Under the pieces are notes generated by a model. The model ran no database searches. It was given only the letters and a program-made list of their open reading frames with translations, and was not told where the DNA came from. The position numbers and the translations under genes are program-made. From the NCBI RefSeq assembly GCF_023573145.1, contig NZ_CP097635.1, positions 682,001 through 746,000 on the forward strand: 64,000 bases of DNA, in the 5' to 3' direction. The DNA comes from Aquincola tertiaricarbonis. GTDB lineage: Bacteria; Pseudomonadota; Gammaproteobacteria; Burkholderiales; Burkholderiaceae_C. Shown one piece after another: positions 51,026-59,904 of the stretch (position 1 is the stretch's first letter; each line of letters starts with the position of its first letter).

Positions 51026-52824
51026 CAGGCAACTCCTCGAATCAGCAACGGTGGTGCAGAGGCCTGGGGGGCCGTTGCGGCGGCGCCCAGATAGGTGGCG
51101 AGCACCCGCTCGTTCCTGACCACAGCGTCGAGCGGGCCGTCGGCGATCAGCACGCCTTGCTCGAGCGCAATCACGCGGTCGACGACCTGTTCCAGGGCGG
51201 AGAAGATGTGCTCGACCCAGATCACGGTGATGCCGTAGCGGTCGCGCACGTGGCGGATGTGTTCGACAAAGCGCCTCACCTCGGCGGGGGTGAGACCCGA
51301 CGCCACCTCGTCGACGAGCAGCAGCCGCGGGCGGCACGCCAGCGCGCGTGCGAATTCGAGCGCCTTCTTCTCCTGCACCGACAACGCGTCAGCGCGGTCG
51401 TAAAGCCGCGGGCCGAGTTCTGCGTAGTCGACGAACGCCCGCGCCTCGCGAAGGGCATCGCGCGGCGACAGCGGATTCGCGCCGAACATCAGAGGGATGG
51501 CGATGTTCTCCTGCACCGTCAGGTCGGAGAACGGACGCGGAATCTGATATGTGCGTCCGACTCCGAGTCGCGCGATGCCATCGCGCCCCAGGTCTGCGAG
51601 GTCTTGTCCGTCGAACAGCACTCGCCCCGCGGTGGGTGTATAGACCCGGGAAATGCAGTTGAACAGCGTCGTCTTGCCGGAACCGTTGGGACCGATCAGC
51701 CCGACAATCTCGCCGGCGCGGATGGACAGGCTGACGTCGTTGACGGCCACATTGCCGCCGAACTGCATGCGTACGCCTTGCAGTTCGATGAGAGGCCGCT
51801 CCCCGGCGACCTGCAGAGTCGGCAGCGGAAGTTCGCCGCCGGCCTGTCCAGGCGCCTGCATGGCGGAGGCCGTCGCATGTTCGTGATGCTCGCGGCCGAA
51901 CTCCGCAAGACCCGGAACGCGCCGCACCCACTTCGCGCGCAGGAAGCCGCCCGGCATGAAGCGGCCGATGAGCAGCAGGGTCGCGCCATACAGCGTGGCC
52001 TGGAATCCCTTGACGCTGACCAGCAGCCATTGCTGCATGGAGGCGAGCAGCAGCACGCCGATCAGCGGCCCGTAGCGCAATCCCGAGCCGGCGAACAGCA
52101 CCATCGCGATCGGTGCCAGGGCGACGTTCAGTCCGAAGACGGTGGCAGGGTCGATGTAGCTCATCTGCCAGGCCTGCAGAGCCCCCGCCGCGGCGCCGAA
52201 CAGGCTGGAGAGCACCAGCACGCGGCGCTTGACCGGCGCGATGCGCACCCCCACCGTCTCCGCCACCTGCTCGTCATTGCGGATGCTCTTGAGCGCATAG
52301 CCGAAGCGGGCGCCGTGGATGCGCAGCGTGACGACGAAGGTGACCACGCACACGGCCAGCGCGATGAGATAGGCCGGCTGGAGCACCTGGGCCACCGGCA
52401 GGACGATGCCGTCGGCGCCTCGCGTGATCGGTGTCAGGTTATAGGCCAGCACCTCTAGCAGCGGCAGCAGCGCGAGCGACGCGAAGGCGAAGTAGTCGCC
52501 GTGCAGGCGGAACAGCGGCACCGCGAGCAGACGCGCGGCGACGGCCGTGACGCCCAGCGCCGCCACGAAGGCCAGCCAGAACGGCGATCCGCCGACGAGC
52601 ACGATGGCGAAGGCATAGGCACCGATGCCGTAGAAGGCATAGTGGCCCAGGTTGACGTAGCCCATCTCGCCGGCCACCCAATCCCAGCTCTGGCCGAGGA
52701 TGTAGGCGATCAGCACCGTGAAGGCGAACGTGGTCAGGTAGGCATTGCCGCTGAACGGCAGCACGAGCAGCGCCGCGACCAGGCCCAGCCCCAGCAGAGG
52801 GGGCAGACGGTGCAGCCCCTTCAT
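51025..52824 (-). CDS. livMG: Fused LivM permease - LivG ATPase (system 2)
   Basis: 599 residues. Residues 1-320 form a LivM-type permease (about eight helices; YVNLGHYAFYGIGAYAF; loop YALKSIRNDEQVAETVGV). After a linker (about 320-365) comes a LivG ATPase with Walker A GPNGSGKTT, a signature degenerated to LSVQEKKALEFARAL and Walker B LLLVDEVASGLTP. No stop separates the halves. ATG 52824 overlaps livH by four bases. In system 1 the same domains are separate genes. Confidence 0.92.
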   Translation of the reverse strand: MKGLHRLPPLLGLGLVAALLVLPFSGNAYLTTFAFTVLIAYILGQSWDWVAGEMGYVNLGHYAFYGIGAYAFAIVLVGGSPFWLAFVAALGVTAVAARLLAVPLFRLHGDYFAFASLALLPLLEVLAYNLTPITRGADGIVLPVAQVLQPAYLIALAVCVVTFVVTLRIHGARFGYALKSIRNDEQVAETVGVRIAPVKRRVLVLSSLFGAAAGALQAWQMSYIDPATVFGLNVALAPIAMVLFAGSGLRYGPLIGVLLLASMQQWLLVSVKGFQATLYGATLLLIGRFMPGGFLRAKWVRRVPGLAEFGREHHEHATASAMQAPGQAGGELPLPTLQVAGERPLIELQGVRMQFGGNVAVNDVSLSIRAGEIVGLIGPNGSGKTTLFNCISRVYTPTAGRVLFDGQDLADLGRDGIARLGVGRTYQIPRPFSDLTVQENIAIPLMFGANPLSPRDALREARAFVDYAELGPRLYDRADALSVQEKKALEFARALACRPRLLLVDEVASGLTPAEVRRFVEHIRHVRDRYGITVIWVEHIFSALEQVVDRVIALEQGVLIADGPLDAVVRNERVLATYLGAAATAPQASAPPLLIRGVA

Positions 52825-53687
52825 GCCGACCTCCCCAGCCCCTTGGGCCAGACGACCAGGATCAGCAGCATCGCGATCACGCTCAGCGCCGGGGCCCACT
52901 CCGGCTTCCAGTACAGGCCGGTGAGCCCCTCGGCCACGCCGAGGAACACGCCGGCCAGCAGCGCGCCCGGCAGGTTGCCGATGCCGCCGACGACGATGAT
53001 CGTGAAGGCCTTCACCGTCAGGCCGAAGCCCATGTAGGGATCGACCGGGAAGGACAGCACGTACAGCACCGCCGCCACCGCGACGGTGGCCGAGCCGAAG
53101 GCGAAGGTGAGCGCCTTCATGTGCACGCTGCGCACACCGCAGATCTGCGCGCCGACGGCGTCCTGGGTCACCGCCCGCACCGCCCGGCCGAACCAGGTGT
53201 GCTTGAGCAGCAGGTGCATGACGATCGTCAGCACGACGGTGCCGCCGAGGATCAGCATTTGCGTACTGGAGACGACGATCTCACCGAACTCCAGCGCCGG
53301 CAGGCGCAGCGGGATGTTGCGCTGGGTCGCACCGGCCGCCTTGGCGGTCAGGTCCGACAGGATCATCAGCGTACCCACTGTGACCAGCACCGTACCCACG
53401 GTGCCTTCGAAGTGGTTGCGCGAGGCCAGCGGACGCAGCAGCAGGTGATAGTAGGCCCAGGCGAAGGCAAACAGCAGCGGCGCGAGCAGCGCCGCAATCA
53501 GCGCCGGGTGCATCTGCCAGGCCGAGAAGGCCAGGCTCGCCGCCACGCCGCAGACCGCCAGCAGCGTGCCGTGCGCGAAGTTGAGGATGCGGACGACGCC
53601 GTAGATCAGCGAGAGACCGAACGCGACCAGCGCGTACAGCCCGCCGAGCAACATGCCGCCGATCAGTACCTGAAGCAGGACTTCCAT
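52821..53687 (-). CDS. livH: Branched-chain-type ABC permease LivH (system 2)
   Basis: 288 residues, about eight helices. Typical motifs are LLGGLYALVAFGLSLIYGVV, ILNFAHGTLLAVCGVAA and the loop VRAVTQDAVGAQICGV. ATG 53687 is 22 bases after the binding protein gene. Confidence 0.93.
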   Translation of the reverse strand: MEVLLQVLIGGMLLGGLYALVAFGLSLIYGVVRILNFAHGTLLAVCGVAASLAFSAWQMHPALIAALLAPLLFAFAWAYYHLLLRPLASRNHFEGTVGTVLVTVGTLMILSDLTAKAAGATQRNIPLRLPALEFGEIVVSSTQMLILGGTVVLTIVMHLLLKHTWFGRAVRAVTQDAVGAQICGVRSVHMKALTFAFGSATVAVAAVLYVLSFPVDPYMGFGLTVKAFTIIVVGGIGNLPGALLAGVFLGVAEGLTGLYWKPEWAPALSVIAMLLILVVWPKGLGRSA

Positions 53688-53709
53688 GATGGATATGCGG
53701 GCCCTGGCG

Positions 53710-54912
53710 TCACTGCTGCCAGCTCGGCGAAGGCCAGGCGAGCTTTCCGGTGGCGACCTCCGGCGGCCACACCACATTTACCTTCCCGTTCTGCATCTGC
53801 ACGGTGAAGGCGCTCGTGTTCGGGAAGCCGCGCTCGTCGAAACTGACGTCGCCGGCCGGGCTCTTGATCGTCGCCTTGAAGAGCGCCTCGCGCACCTTCT
53901 CTCGATCGACCACGCCGGCCTTCTCGATGCCCTGCACCATCGCCAGGTACGAGGTCAGCCGGCCCAGCGTCCAGATGTAGTCGAACATCGTGACGTTGGA
54001 GCGCTGCATCACCGTCTCGACCAGCTCGCTGTAGGCCCCCTTCACCCCGGGGTACCAGCTCAGCTCACCGGTCATGCCCTCGATGTCGGCACCCACCTGG
54101 CGCGCCAGCGCGCCCGTCAGCATCGTGTGGTGCACGTCCATCGCGCGCACCTTCAGCTGTCGCATCTGCTGCACCAGCGGCACCGAAGCGTTGTCGTACG
54201 CACTGATGTAGATGACGTCGGCCTTGGCGGCGCGCACCTTGGCGATCAGCGCGGTGAAGTCCTTCAGCTCGGGGCTGAAGGTCTCGTTGCCGAGCACCTT
54301 CAGGCCCTGCGCCTCGGCCTTCTTGCTCCAGGTCGCGGTGATACCCTTCATCACCGGGTTGTCGTGGGTGATGAAGTAGATCGACTGCGGCTTCGGACTG
54401 ACCTTGGTCAGCATGTCGAAGTAGCGCGCCGACCAGTTGGGAACGACCGGGAAGGGCGTGCCCCAGGTGTACTTGAGACCACGGTCGTAGAGTGCCGGCG
54501 TGGCCACGTTGGCCATCACCATCGGGATCTGGTACTTGTCGGCGATCGGCGGGACCGGGCCGCCGATCGAACTCCAGTCGGGACCGACGAAGAAGTCGAC
54601 CTTGTCGACGGTGGCCATTTTCTCGTAGAGCTGCACGGCCGTGGCCGGCACGCTCTGGTCGTCGTAGATCACGAACTGCAGCGGCAGCTTCTTGTTGCAG
54701 GCCTTGACCGCGATGCCGCCGCTCTTATTGATCTCCTCGGCGAAGACCTCGGTCATCTTGCGCCAGCGGTCGGCCAGCGTCGAGAAGGGGCCGGTCTCGC
54801 TGAGCGTGGTGCCGAACACGATGGGGCCATCGCAGGAGTTCAGCTTGGCGGCCGCCGGCAGGCTGGCCAGCAAGGTGGAGGCGGCAGCGGCCGCAAGGGC
54901 GATGATCTTCAT
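53710..54912 (-). CDS. livK: Periplasmic substrate-binding protein LivK-type (system 2)
   Basis: 400 residues with a signal peptide (cleavage near AAA, residue 22). Peripla_BP_6 fold: PIVFGTTLSETGPFSTLADR, VFAEEINKSGGI, FVIYDDQSVPATAV. It lies 28 bases after hmfG, directly inside the hmf genes, so it is a strong candidate for the furan-acid receptor. It is only distantly similar to the system 1 receptor. Confidence 0.92.
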   Translation of the reverse strand: MKIIALAAAAASTLLASLPAAAKLNSCDGPIVFGTTLSETGPFSTLADRWRKMTEVFAEEINKSGGIAVKACNKKLPLQFVIYDDQSVPATAVQLYEKMATVDKVDFFVGPDWSSIGGPVPPIADKYQIPMVMANVATPALYDRGLKYTWGTPFPVVPNWSARYFDMLTKVSPKPQSIYFITHDNPVMKGITATWSKKAEAQGLKVLGNETFSPELKDFTALIAKVRAAKADVIYISAYDNASVPLVQQMRQLKVRAMDVHHTMLTGALARQVGADIEGMTGELSWYPGVKGAYSELVETVMQRSNVTMFDYIWTLGRLTSYLAMVQGIEKAGVVDREKVREALFKATIKSPAGDVSFDERGFPNTSAFTVQMQNGKVNVVWPPEVATGKLAWPSPSWQQ

Positions 54913-54940
54913 TCTTGTCTCCGGGTTGATGTGTCGAGGG

Positions 54941-55543
54941 TCAAGCGCTCGTCGACGGGGCGAGCCCCGACCAGCGACGCACGGCGAGGGTGGAAGCAGC
55001 GGCCGCGCTGTCGCCCAGGCCGAACAGGTCGAGCACCCGCACGCAGGTGTGTTCGACGACCTCGTCGAGCGACTGCGGGCGCTGGTAGAACGCAGGCACC
55101 GGCGGGCAGATCACCCCGCCCATTTCGGTGACCGCCAGCATGTTGCGCAGGTGCGCCTGGTTCAGCGGTGTCTCGCGCGCCAGCAGGACCAGGCGGCGCC
55201 GCTCCTTGAGCACCACGTCGGCGGCCCGACTGACGAGGTTGTCCGCCAGGCCGAGCGCGATGCTGGCCAGGGTCTTCATCGAGCAGGGGGCCACCACCAT
55301 GCCTTCGGTGACGAAGGAGCCGCTGGCCACCGACGCGCCGATGTCGCGCGGGCTGTGAACGACGTCGGCCAGCGCTTCCAAATCGCTGCGCGTCATGTCC
55401 AGTTCCTGCGCCACCGTCAGCCCGCCTGCCTGGGACAGCACGAGGTGCGTCTCCACCCCGGGCACGGTACGCAGCAGCTGCAGCAGCCGCACCCCGTAGA
55501 CGGCGCCGCTGGCACCGGTGATCGCGACGATGAGGCGCTTCAT
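54941..55543 (-). CDS. hmfG: UbiX-type flavin prenyltransferase (HmfG)
   Basis: 200 residues. The flavin-binding start IVAITGASGAVYG is clear, followed by the family motifs ASGSFVTEGMVVAPCSMKTL and the tail LARETPLNQAHLRNM. UbiX proteins make prenylated FMN, the cofactor of UbiD decarboxylases. The gene overlaps hmfF by four bases, so cofactor and decarboxylase are made together. In the hmf clusters the pair is called HmfG/HmfF. Confidence 0.9.
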   Translation of the reverse strand: MKRLIVAITGASGAVYGVRLLQLLRTVPGVETHLVLSQAGGLTVAQELDMTRSDLEALADVVHSPRDIGASVASGSFVTEGMVVAPCSMKTLASIALGLADNLVSRAADVVLKERRRLVLLARETPLNQAHLRNMLAVTEMGGVICPPVPAFYQRPQSLDEVVEHTCVRVLDLFGLGDSAAAASTLAVRRWSGLAPSTSA

Positions 55544-56997
55544 TCGGCCTGCAGCGGCGTGCCGACCAGGGCGGCGGCGCCGGTGGCCGCCACGGCCTGG
55601 GCAAGATCGACATCGCGTTCGCCGGGAATTCGCACGCGCGTGAAGACATGCTCGGCGCTGGCCAGCGGCTTGGTCGCGTCGAGCCCCATCTTGGCGCCGT
55701 AGCCCTGCCACTCGGGCGAGGGCTTGTTGCCGGCGAAGCCGACCGTGGTCGACGGATCCAGCGCGGAGCCCTGCGCGCCGGCGATCACGACGAGGTCGCG
55801 GTCGGCCTGGAAGCGCGTGGCCACGGCCCATTCGACTTCGTTCGCATCGTGGATGTCGACATCCTCGTCCACCACGATCACCTGCTTGACGTCGTAGTGC
55901 CCGGCGAAGGCGCCGAGCATGACGTTCTTGGCCTGCCCTTCGCGCGTCTTCCTCAGCTGCACGACGAGGTGGTAGCGCGCGACACCGCCGACCGTCAGGT
56001 GCACGTCGGTCACGTTGGGGAAGCTGCGCTGAAGATGCGCCAGCAAGGTGGCCTCGCGCGGGATCGCGCCGAGCAGGAGGTGCTCCATCTCGGCCGGCAC
56101 GATGGTGTGGAACACGGGGTCGCGGCGGTGGGTCACGGCATCGATCGCGATGACTTCGCGTTCCTCGCGGGCGCTGTAGTACTTCGGGAACTCGCCGAAC
56201 GGACCCTCCGGCTCGCGCACGCGGGGCAGCAGCCGGCCTTCGATGACGATCTCGGCCTCGGCAGGCACGCGCACCTGGTTGGTCAGGCACTTCACGACCG
56301 GCAGCGGCTGGCCATGAAGGGCGCCCGCGATTTCCAGCTCGTCGCAGTCGATCGGGGCGATGGCCTGCGAGGCGAGCGCCGTCAGCGGGTCCACGCCGAT
56401 CGCGATCGCCACCTCCAGCGCTTCGTCCTGCGCTTCCGCGGCCGCGAAGAAGGCATGCAGGTGGCGCGGCAGGATCAGGATGCCGAGCCGGTCGGGGCCG
56501 TGGATCTGGATCCGGTTGATCGAGACGTTCTGCACGCCGGTGCGCGGATTCCTGGCGATCACCAGGCCGGCGGTGATGTAGGCGCCATGATCGTGTTCGC
56601 TGTGCGTCGGGACGGGCAGCAGTGCGCGGATGTCGGCGGCGCCGCCGGCGAAGCGGTGCACGATCTGCTGCACCGGCGCTGCGGCTGGGTCCACTTCCCG
56701 CCAGGCCAGCGGCTTCTCGGCAGCCGCACGGAAGTGCTGCAGCAGGCGGGCCTCCGGGACACCCATCGCTTCAGCGATCCAGGCGCGCCGTGACATGAAG
56801 CCGGAGATCACCGGCATCGGGTGACCCCCTGGGTGCGGAAAGAGAGCCGCCTGCCGTCCGTCGAGACGCTTGGCGATGGCGGCAAGCTCGTGTTCGAGCG
56901 CCACGCCGGGCCGGATGGCGGCAAGGCGGTCGCTGGCGGCGAGATGGCGGAGCCAGCCTCGCAGGCTGGTGTGGGCAGCGGTGTGCAGATGGGCCAT
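55540..56997 (-). CDS. hmfF: UbiD-type decarboxylase (HmfF, 2,5-furandicarboxylate decarboxylase)
   Basis: 485 residues. UbiD fold with the prenyl-FMN and metal-binding region NVSINRIQIHG (Arg162) and EPEGPFGEF, whose Glu264 and Glu269 have the five-residue spacing of the Glu-Arg-Glu network; a further GAFAGHYDVKQVIVVD segment is conserved. HmfF removes one carboxylate from furandicarboxylate to give 2-furoate. I use this name because UbiX, a CoA ligase and a three-subunit molybdenum hydroxylase follow in the same operon. A general aryl-acid decarboxylase is the alternative. It is not the ubiquinone enzyme judging by context. Confidence 0.8.
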   Translation of the reverse strand: MAHLHTAAHTSLRGWLRHLAASDRLAAIRPGVALEHELAAIAKRLDGRQAALFPHPGGHPMPVISGFMSRRAWIAEAMGVPEARLLQHFRAAAEKPLAWREVDPAAAPVQQIVHRFAGGAADIRALLPVPTHSEHDHGAYITAGLVIARNPRTGVQNVSINRIQIHGPDRLGILILPRHLHAFFAAAEAQDEALEVAIAIGVDPLTALASQAIAPIDCDELEIAGALHGQPLPVVKCLTNQVRVPAEAEIVIEGRLLPRVREPEGPFGEFPKYYSAREEREVIAIDAVTHRRDPVFHTIVPAEMEHLLLGAIPREATLLAHLQRSFPNVTDVHLTVGGVARYHLVVQLRKTREGQAKNVMLGAFAGHYDVKQVIVVDEDVDIHDANEVEWAVATRFQADRDLVVIAGAQGSALDPSTTVGFAGNKPSPEWQGYGAKMGLDATKPLASAEHVFTRVRIPGERDVDLAQAVAATGAAALVGTPLQAE

Positions 56998-57012
56998 GGC
57001 GGCGCGTTCTCC

Positions 57013-58560
57013 TCAGGCCGGGGGGATGGAAGGCAGCTCCGGAAGGGCGGGCTCGTACTCGCCCGACTGCAACTTGCGCCGCAGCACCTTGCCGACCGGG
57101 CTCTTGGGGATTTCGCGCAGGAAGACGTAGTCGCGCGGGCGCTTGAAATTGACGAGGTCGCTGTCGCGGCAGTGCGCGTCCAGCGCCTGCGCGTCCACCG
57201 GCCGGCTCGCCTTCACGAAGGCGACGACCTTCTGGCCCCAGCGCTCGTCGTGCAGCCCGGCCACGGCCACCTCGTCGACGGCGGGGTGGAGCGACAGCAC
57301 GGACTCGATGTCGACCGGCGAGATGTTCTCGCCGCCGCTGATGATCATGTCGTCGACGCGGCCGGTGACGAACAGATCGCCTTCGGGGTCGACGTAGCCG
57401 GTGTCGCCGGTGAAGTACCAGCCGCGGTGCAGGCTCTTCGCGTCGGCATCGGGGCGCTTGTGGTAGCCCTCGAAGGCTTCGTCGCTGCGCAGCTCGGCGA
57501 TGATCTGGCCCTCTTCCATCGGCGCAGCCAGGCGCTCCGGGTCGCGCTGGTCGAGCTTGACGACACGCAGCCGCGTATTGAGCCCGGCACGTCCCGCACA
57601 CCCGGGGTTCTCGGCCGCACGCTGGTTGATCGAGAAGGTGTAGATCTCGGAGCTGCCGTAGTGATTGACGAACAGCTCCGGCTCGAAGGCCGCCTGCAAG
57701 CGCTGCAGCAGCGCGTCGTGCATCGGCGCACCCGCGAACCCGAGCTTGCGCACGCTGCGGACGTCGGTGGCGGCGAAGTCGGGGTGTGACAGCAGATCGT
57801 GGTAGAGCGTGGGCACCAGGTAGAGATGCGTCACCTGCTCGTCGCGGATCGCCGCGAGCGCGCGAGCGGCGTCGAAGCGCGGGATGCAGACGATGCGCCC
57901 GTCGATCAGCGCCAGCGACAGCAGCGAGCGCACGCCCATCGTGTGGTACAGCGGCATCACGCCCAGCGTGCACTCGCCCACCGCATAGCGGTTCTGCGCC
58001 ACATGCGCCAGCGCGGCGATGCGTTCGGCGCGCTGGCGTCGCGGCACGCCCTTGGGCCTGCCGGTGGTGCCGCTGGTGTAGAGCATCAGCGACCAATCCG
58101 ACGCCTCGGCGTGCGGCACGGGCTCGTCCGGGGCTGTCATCCAGTCCTCGAAGTGCAGCGTCGCGCCGTGCACTTCGCCCACGCCGATGCGCAGCGCCCG
58201 GCTCGCCGCCGAGGAAGCAGCCACCGCGGCGTCCTCGACCGGCTCCCAGACGATCGCCTTCGCCTCGGCATCGGCCAGGCAGTAGTCGATCTCTTCCGGT
58301 TTGGCGCGCCAGTTGAGCGGCGTCATCACGATGCCGGCGAACTGGCAGGCCCAGTGCAGCGTGGCCATCTCCCAGCGGTTCTGGAGCACCACAAGCAGGT
58401 GGTCGCCACGCGCGAGGCCGGCGTCGGCGAGCCCGCGCTGCACGGCGCCGATCCGGCCTGCCCACTCGAGGTAGCTCAGGCGCAGGCCGCCGTCGACGAT
58501 CGCGACCTGGCGCGGACTGCGCTCGACGCTCTGCAGGAAGGTGCGGCCGAGGTCAAGCAT
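57013..58560 (-). CDS. hmfD: AMP-forming acyl-CoA synthetase (HmfD, 2-furoyl-CoA synthetase)
   Basis: 515 residues from ATG 58560. The ANL motifs are SLMLYTSGTTGRPKGV (P-loop), YGSSEIYTFS, GWYFTGDTGYVD and the C-terminal KSPVGKVLRRKL with the catalytic Lys. It activates a carboxylic acid to its CoA thioester at the cost of ATP. The assignment to furoate rests on the neighbours hmfABC. Overlaps hmfC by eight bases. Confidence 0.82.
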   Translation of the reverse strand: MLDLGRTFLQSVERSPRQVAIVDGGLRLSYLEWAGRIGAVQRGLADAGLARGDHLLVVLQNRWEMATLHWACQFAGIVMTPLNWRAKPEEIDYCLADAEAKAIVWEPVEDAAVAASSAASRALRIGVGEVHGATLHFEDWMTAPDEPVPHAEASDWSLMLYTSGTTGRPKGVPRRQRAERIAALAHVAQNRYAVGECTLGVMPLYHTMGVRSLLSLALIDGRIVCIPRFDAARALAAIRDEQVTHLYLVPTLYHDLLSHPDFAATDVRSVRKLGFAGAPMHDALLQRLQAAFEPELFVNHYGSSEIYTFSINQRAAENPGCAGRAGLNTRLRVVKLDQRDPERLAAPMEEGQIIAELRSDEAFEGYHKRPDADAKSLHRGWYFTGDTGYVDPEGDLFVTGRVDDMIISGGENISPVDIESVLSLHPAVDEVAVAGLHDERWGQKVVAFVKASRPVDAQALDAHCRDSDLVNFKRPRDYVFLREIPKSPVGKVLRRKLQSGEYEPALPELPSIPPA

Positions 58561-59074
58561 GCGAGGCCCCCTGCGCGGCACGCGCACGCGCCACGTCCAT
58601 CACCGCGGCGACGATCGGTGTGTAGCCGGTGCAGCGGCACAGGTGCCCGGACAGCATCTCGCGCACCTGTTCCTCGTCCGGCACGCCACGGCCGGCGATG
58701 CGCGCGAGCCAGTCCGTGCACGACATCAGGATGCCGGGCGTGCAGAAGCCGCATTGCTGCGCATGGTGGCGCTTGAAGGCGGCCTGCAGGTCCTGCAGAA
58801 CCTCCTCCTGGCCGGCCAGGCCTTCGACGGTGCGAATCTCGCGGCCGTCGACCTGCACCGCCAGCGTCAGGCAGGCCCGCTGCGCGACGCCGTCGATCTG
58901 CACCGTGCAGGCGCCGCACACGCCGTGCTCGCAGCCGACGTGGGTGCCGGTGGCGCCGAGGTCGTGGCGCAGGAAGTCCGACAGCAGCCGACGTGGCGAT
59001 GCGCTGGCACATCGCTCGCGGCCGTTCAGCGTGAGGCGCACCGGATGTTCGGCGCGGGCGTCCAGCACGGTCAT
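58553..59074 (-). CDS. hmfC: 2Fe-2S subunit of a molybdenum hydroxylase (HmfC)
   Basis: 173 residues. The plant-ferredoxin-type cluster uses Cys48, Cys53, Cys56 and Cys68 (GCEHGVCGACTV). The second cluster uses Cys108, Cys111, Cys146 and Cys148 (CGFCTPG; CRCTGY). This is the small subunit of xanthine-dehydrogenase-type enzymes, passing electrons from molybdenum to FAD. In the furan pathway it is part of 2-furoyl-CoA dehydrogenase. Confidence 0.9.
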   Translation of the reverse strand: MTVLDARAEHPVRLTLNGRERCASASPRRLLSDFLRHDLGATGTHVGCEHGVCGACTVQIDGVAQRACLTLAVQVDGREIRTVEGLAGQEEVLQDLQAAFKRHHAQQCGFCTPGILMSCTDWLARIAGRGVPDEEQVREMLSGHLCRCTGYTPIVAAVMDVARARAAQGASHA

Positions 59075-59904
59075 GCAGGTCTCCGGGTGGTGAGGGCCCG
59101 ATCGGCAGCGCGGCGGCCGAGGCGGCGGACCAGCTGGCGCCGCAGCGCCGCGCTGGCCTGCGGCTCGTCGCGCACGTCGAGCGACCAGGCGAGTTCGTTG
59201 AGGGCGTCGTCGAGCGCGGCGCCGTCGAGCAGCGGCAGATCACGCGCCACCGGGCGGTCGGCGACGCCGCCGACGGCGATGCGCAGCCGGCGCGCATCGG
59301 CCACCGCCGCCACGGCGCAGATGGCAAAGTCGCCATGGCGGACCGCAAACTCCTCGAAACCGTGGCCCTGGCCGGCCGTGGCCAGCGGGAAGCGCACGGC
59401 CTCGACCAGTTCGTCGGCCCGGCGCGCGGTGAGCAGCATGCCGGTGAAGAAGTCCTGGGCGGCCACGCGGCGTGCGCCGCGCGCGCTGCGCAGGCAGATC
59501 TCGCCGCCCAGAGCGAGCAGCGCCAGCGGCAGCTCGGCGGAAGGGTCGGCGTGCGCGATGCTGCCGGCCACCGTACCTCGGTTGCGGATCTGGAAGTGCG
59601 AGATGTGCGGGAAGGCCAGCGCCAGCAGCGGCAGTTCCTGCGCCAACCCCGGCCGCCACTCGAGCATGGCCTGGGTGACTGCCGCGCCGACGTGCAGCAT
59701 GGCGCCGTCGACGCGCAGTTTGGCCAGCGCCGACGAGCGCGAGATGTCGACCAGGCGCTGCGGCCGGGCCAGGCGCATGTTGAGCACCGCCATCAGCGAT
59801 TGCCCGCCGGCGAGGATGCGCGCCTCGTCGCCGAGCTGCGCAAGCACCGCCGCGGCTTCCGCGGCCGTCTCGGCGCGCTGGTACTCGAAGGCTGCCGGCT
59901 TCAT
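59071..59904 (-). CDS. hmfB: FAD subunit of a molybdenum hydroxylase (HmfB)
   Basis: 277 residues. FAD-binding motifs ILAGGQSLMAVLNMRL (about 30-45) and RNRGTVAGSIAHADPSAELP, and a CODH-type C-terminal domain. It has no 4Fe-4S insertion, unlike the 4-hydroxybenzoyl-CoA reductase beta subunit, so a hydroxylating dehydrogenase is favoured. ATG 59904 overlaps hmfA by four bases, and the stop overlaps hmfC by four. Confidence 0.9.
   Translation of the reverse strand: MKPAAFEYQRAETAAEAAAVLAQLGDEARILAGGQSLMAVLNMRLARPQRLVDISRSSALAKLRVDGAMLHVGAAVTQAMLEWRPGLAQELPLLALAFPHISHFQIRNRGTVAGSIAHADPSAELPLALLALGGEICLRSARGARRVAAQDFFTGMLLTARRADELVEAVRFPLATAGQGHGFEEFAVRHGDFAICAVAAVADARRLRIAVGGVADRPVARDLPLLDGAALDDALNELAWSLDVRDEPQASAALRRQLVRRLGRRAADRALTTRRPA

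Noticed and set aside
54941..56997. Ubiquinone-biosynthesis UbiD/UbiX
   Set aside because: The pair is buried in a catabolic operon with transporters and CoA enzymes, not with ubiquinone genes.
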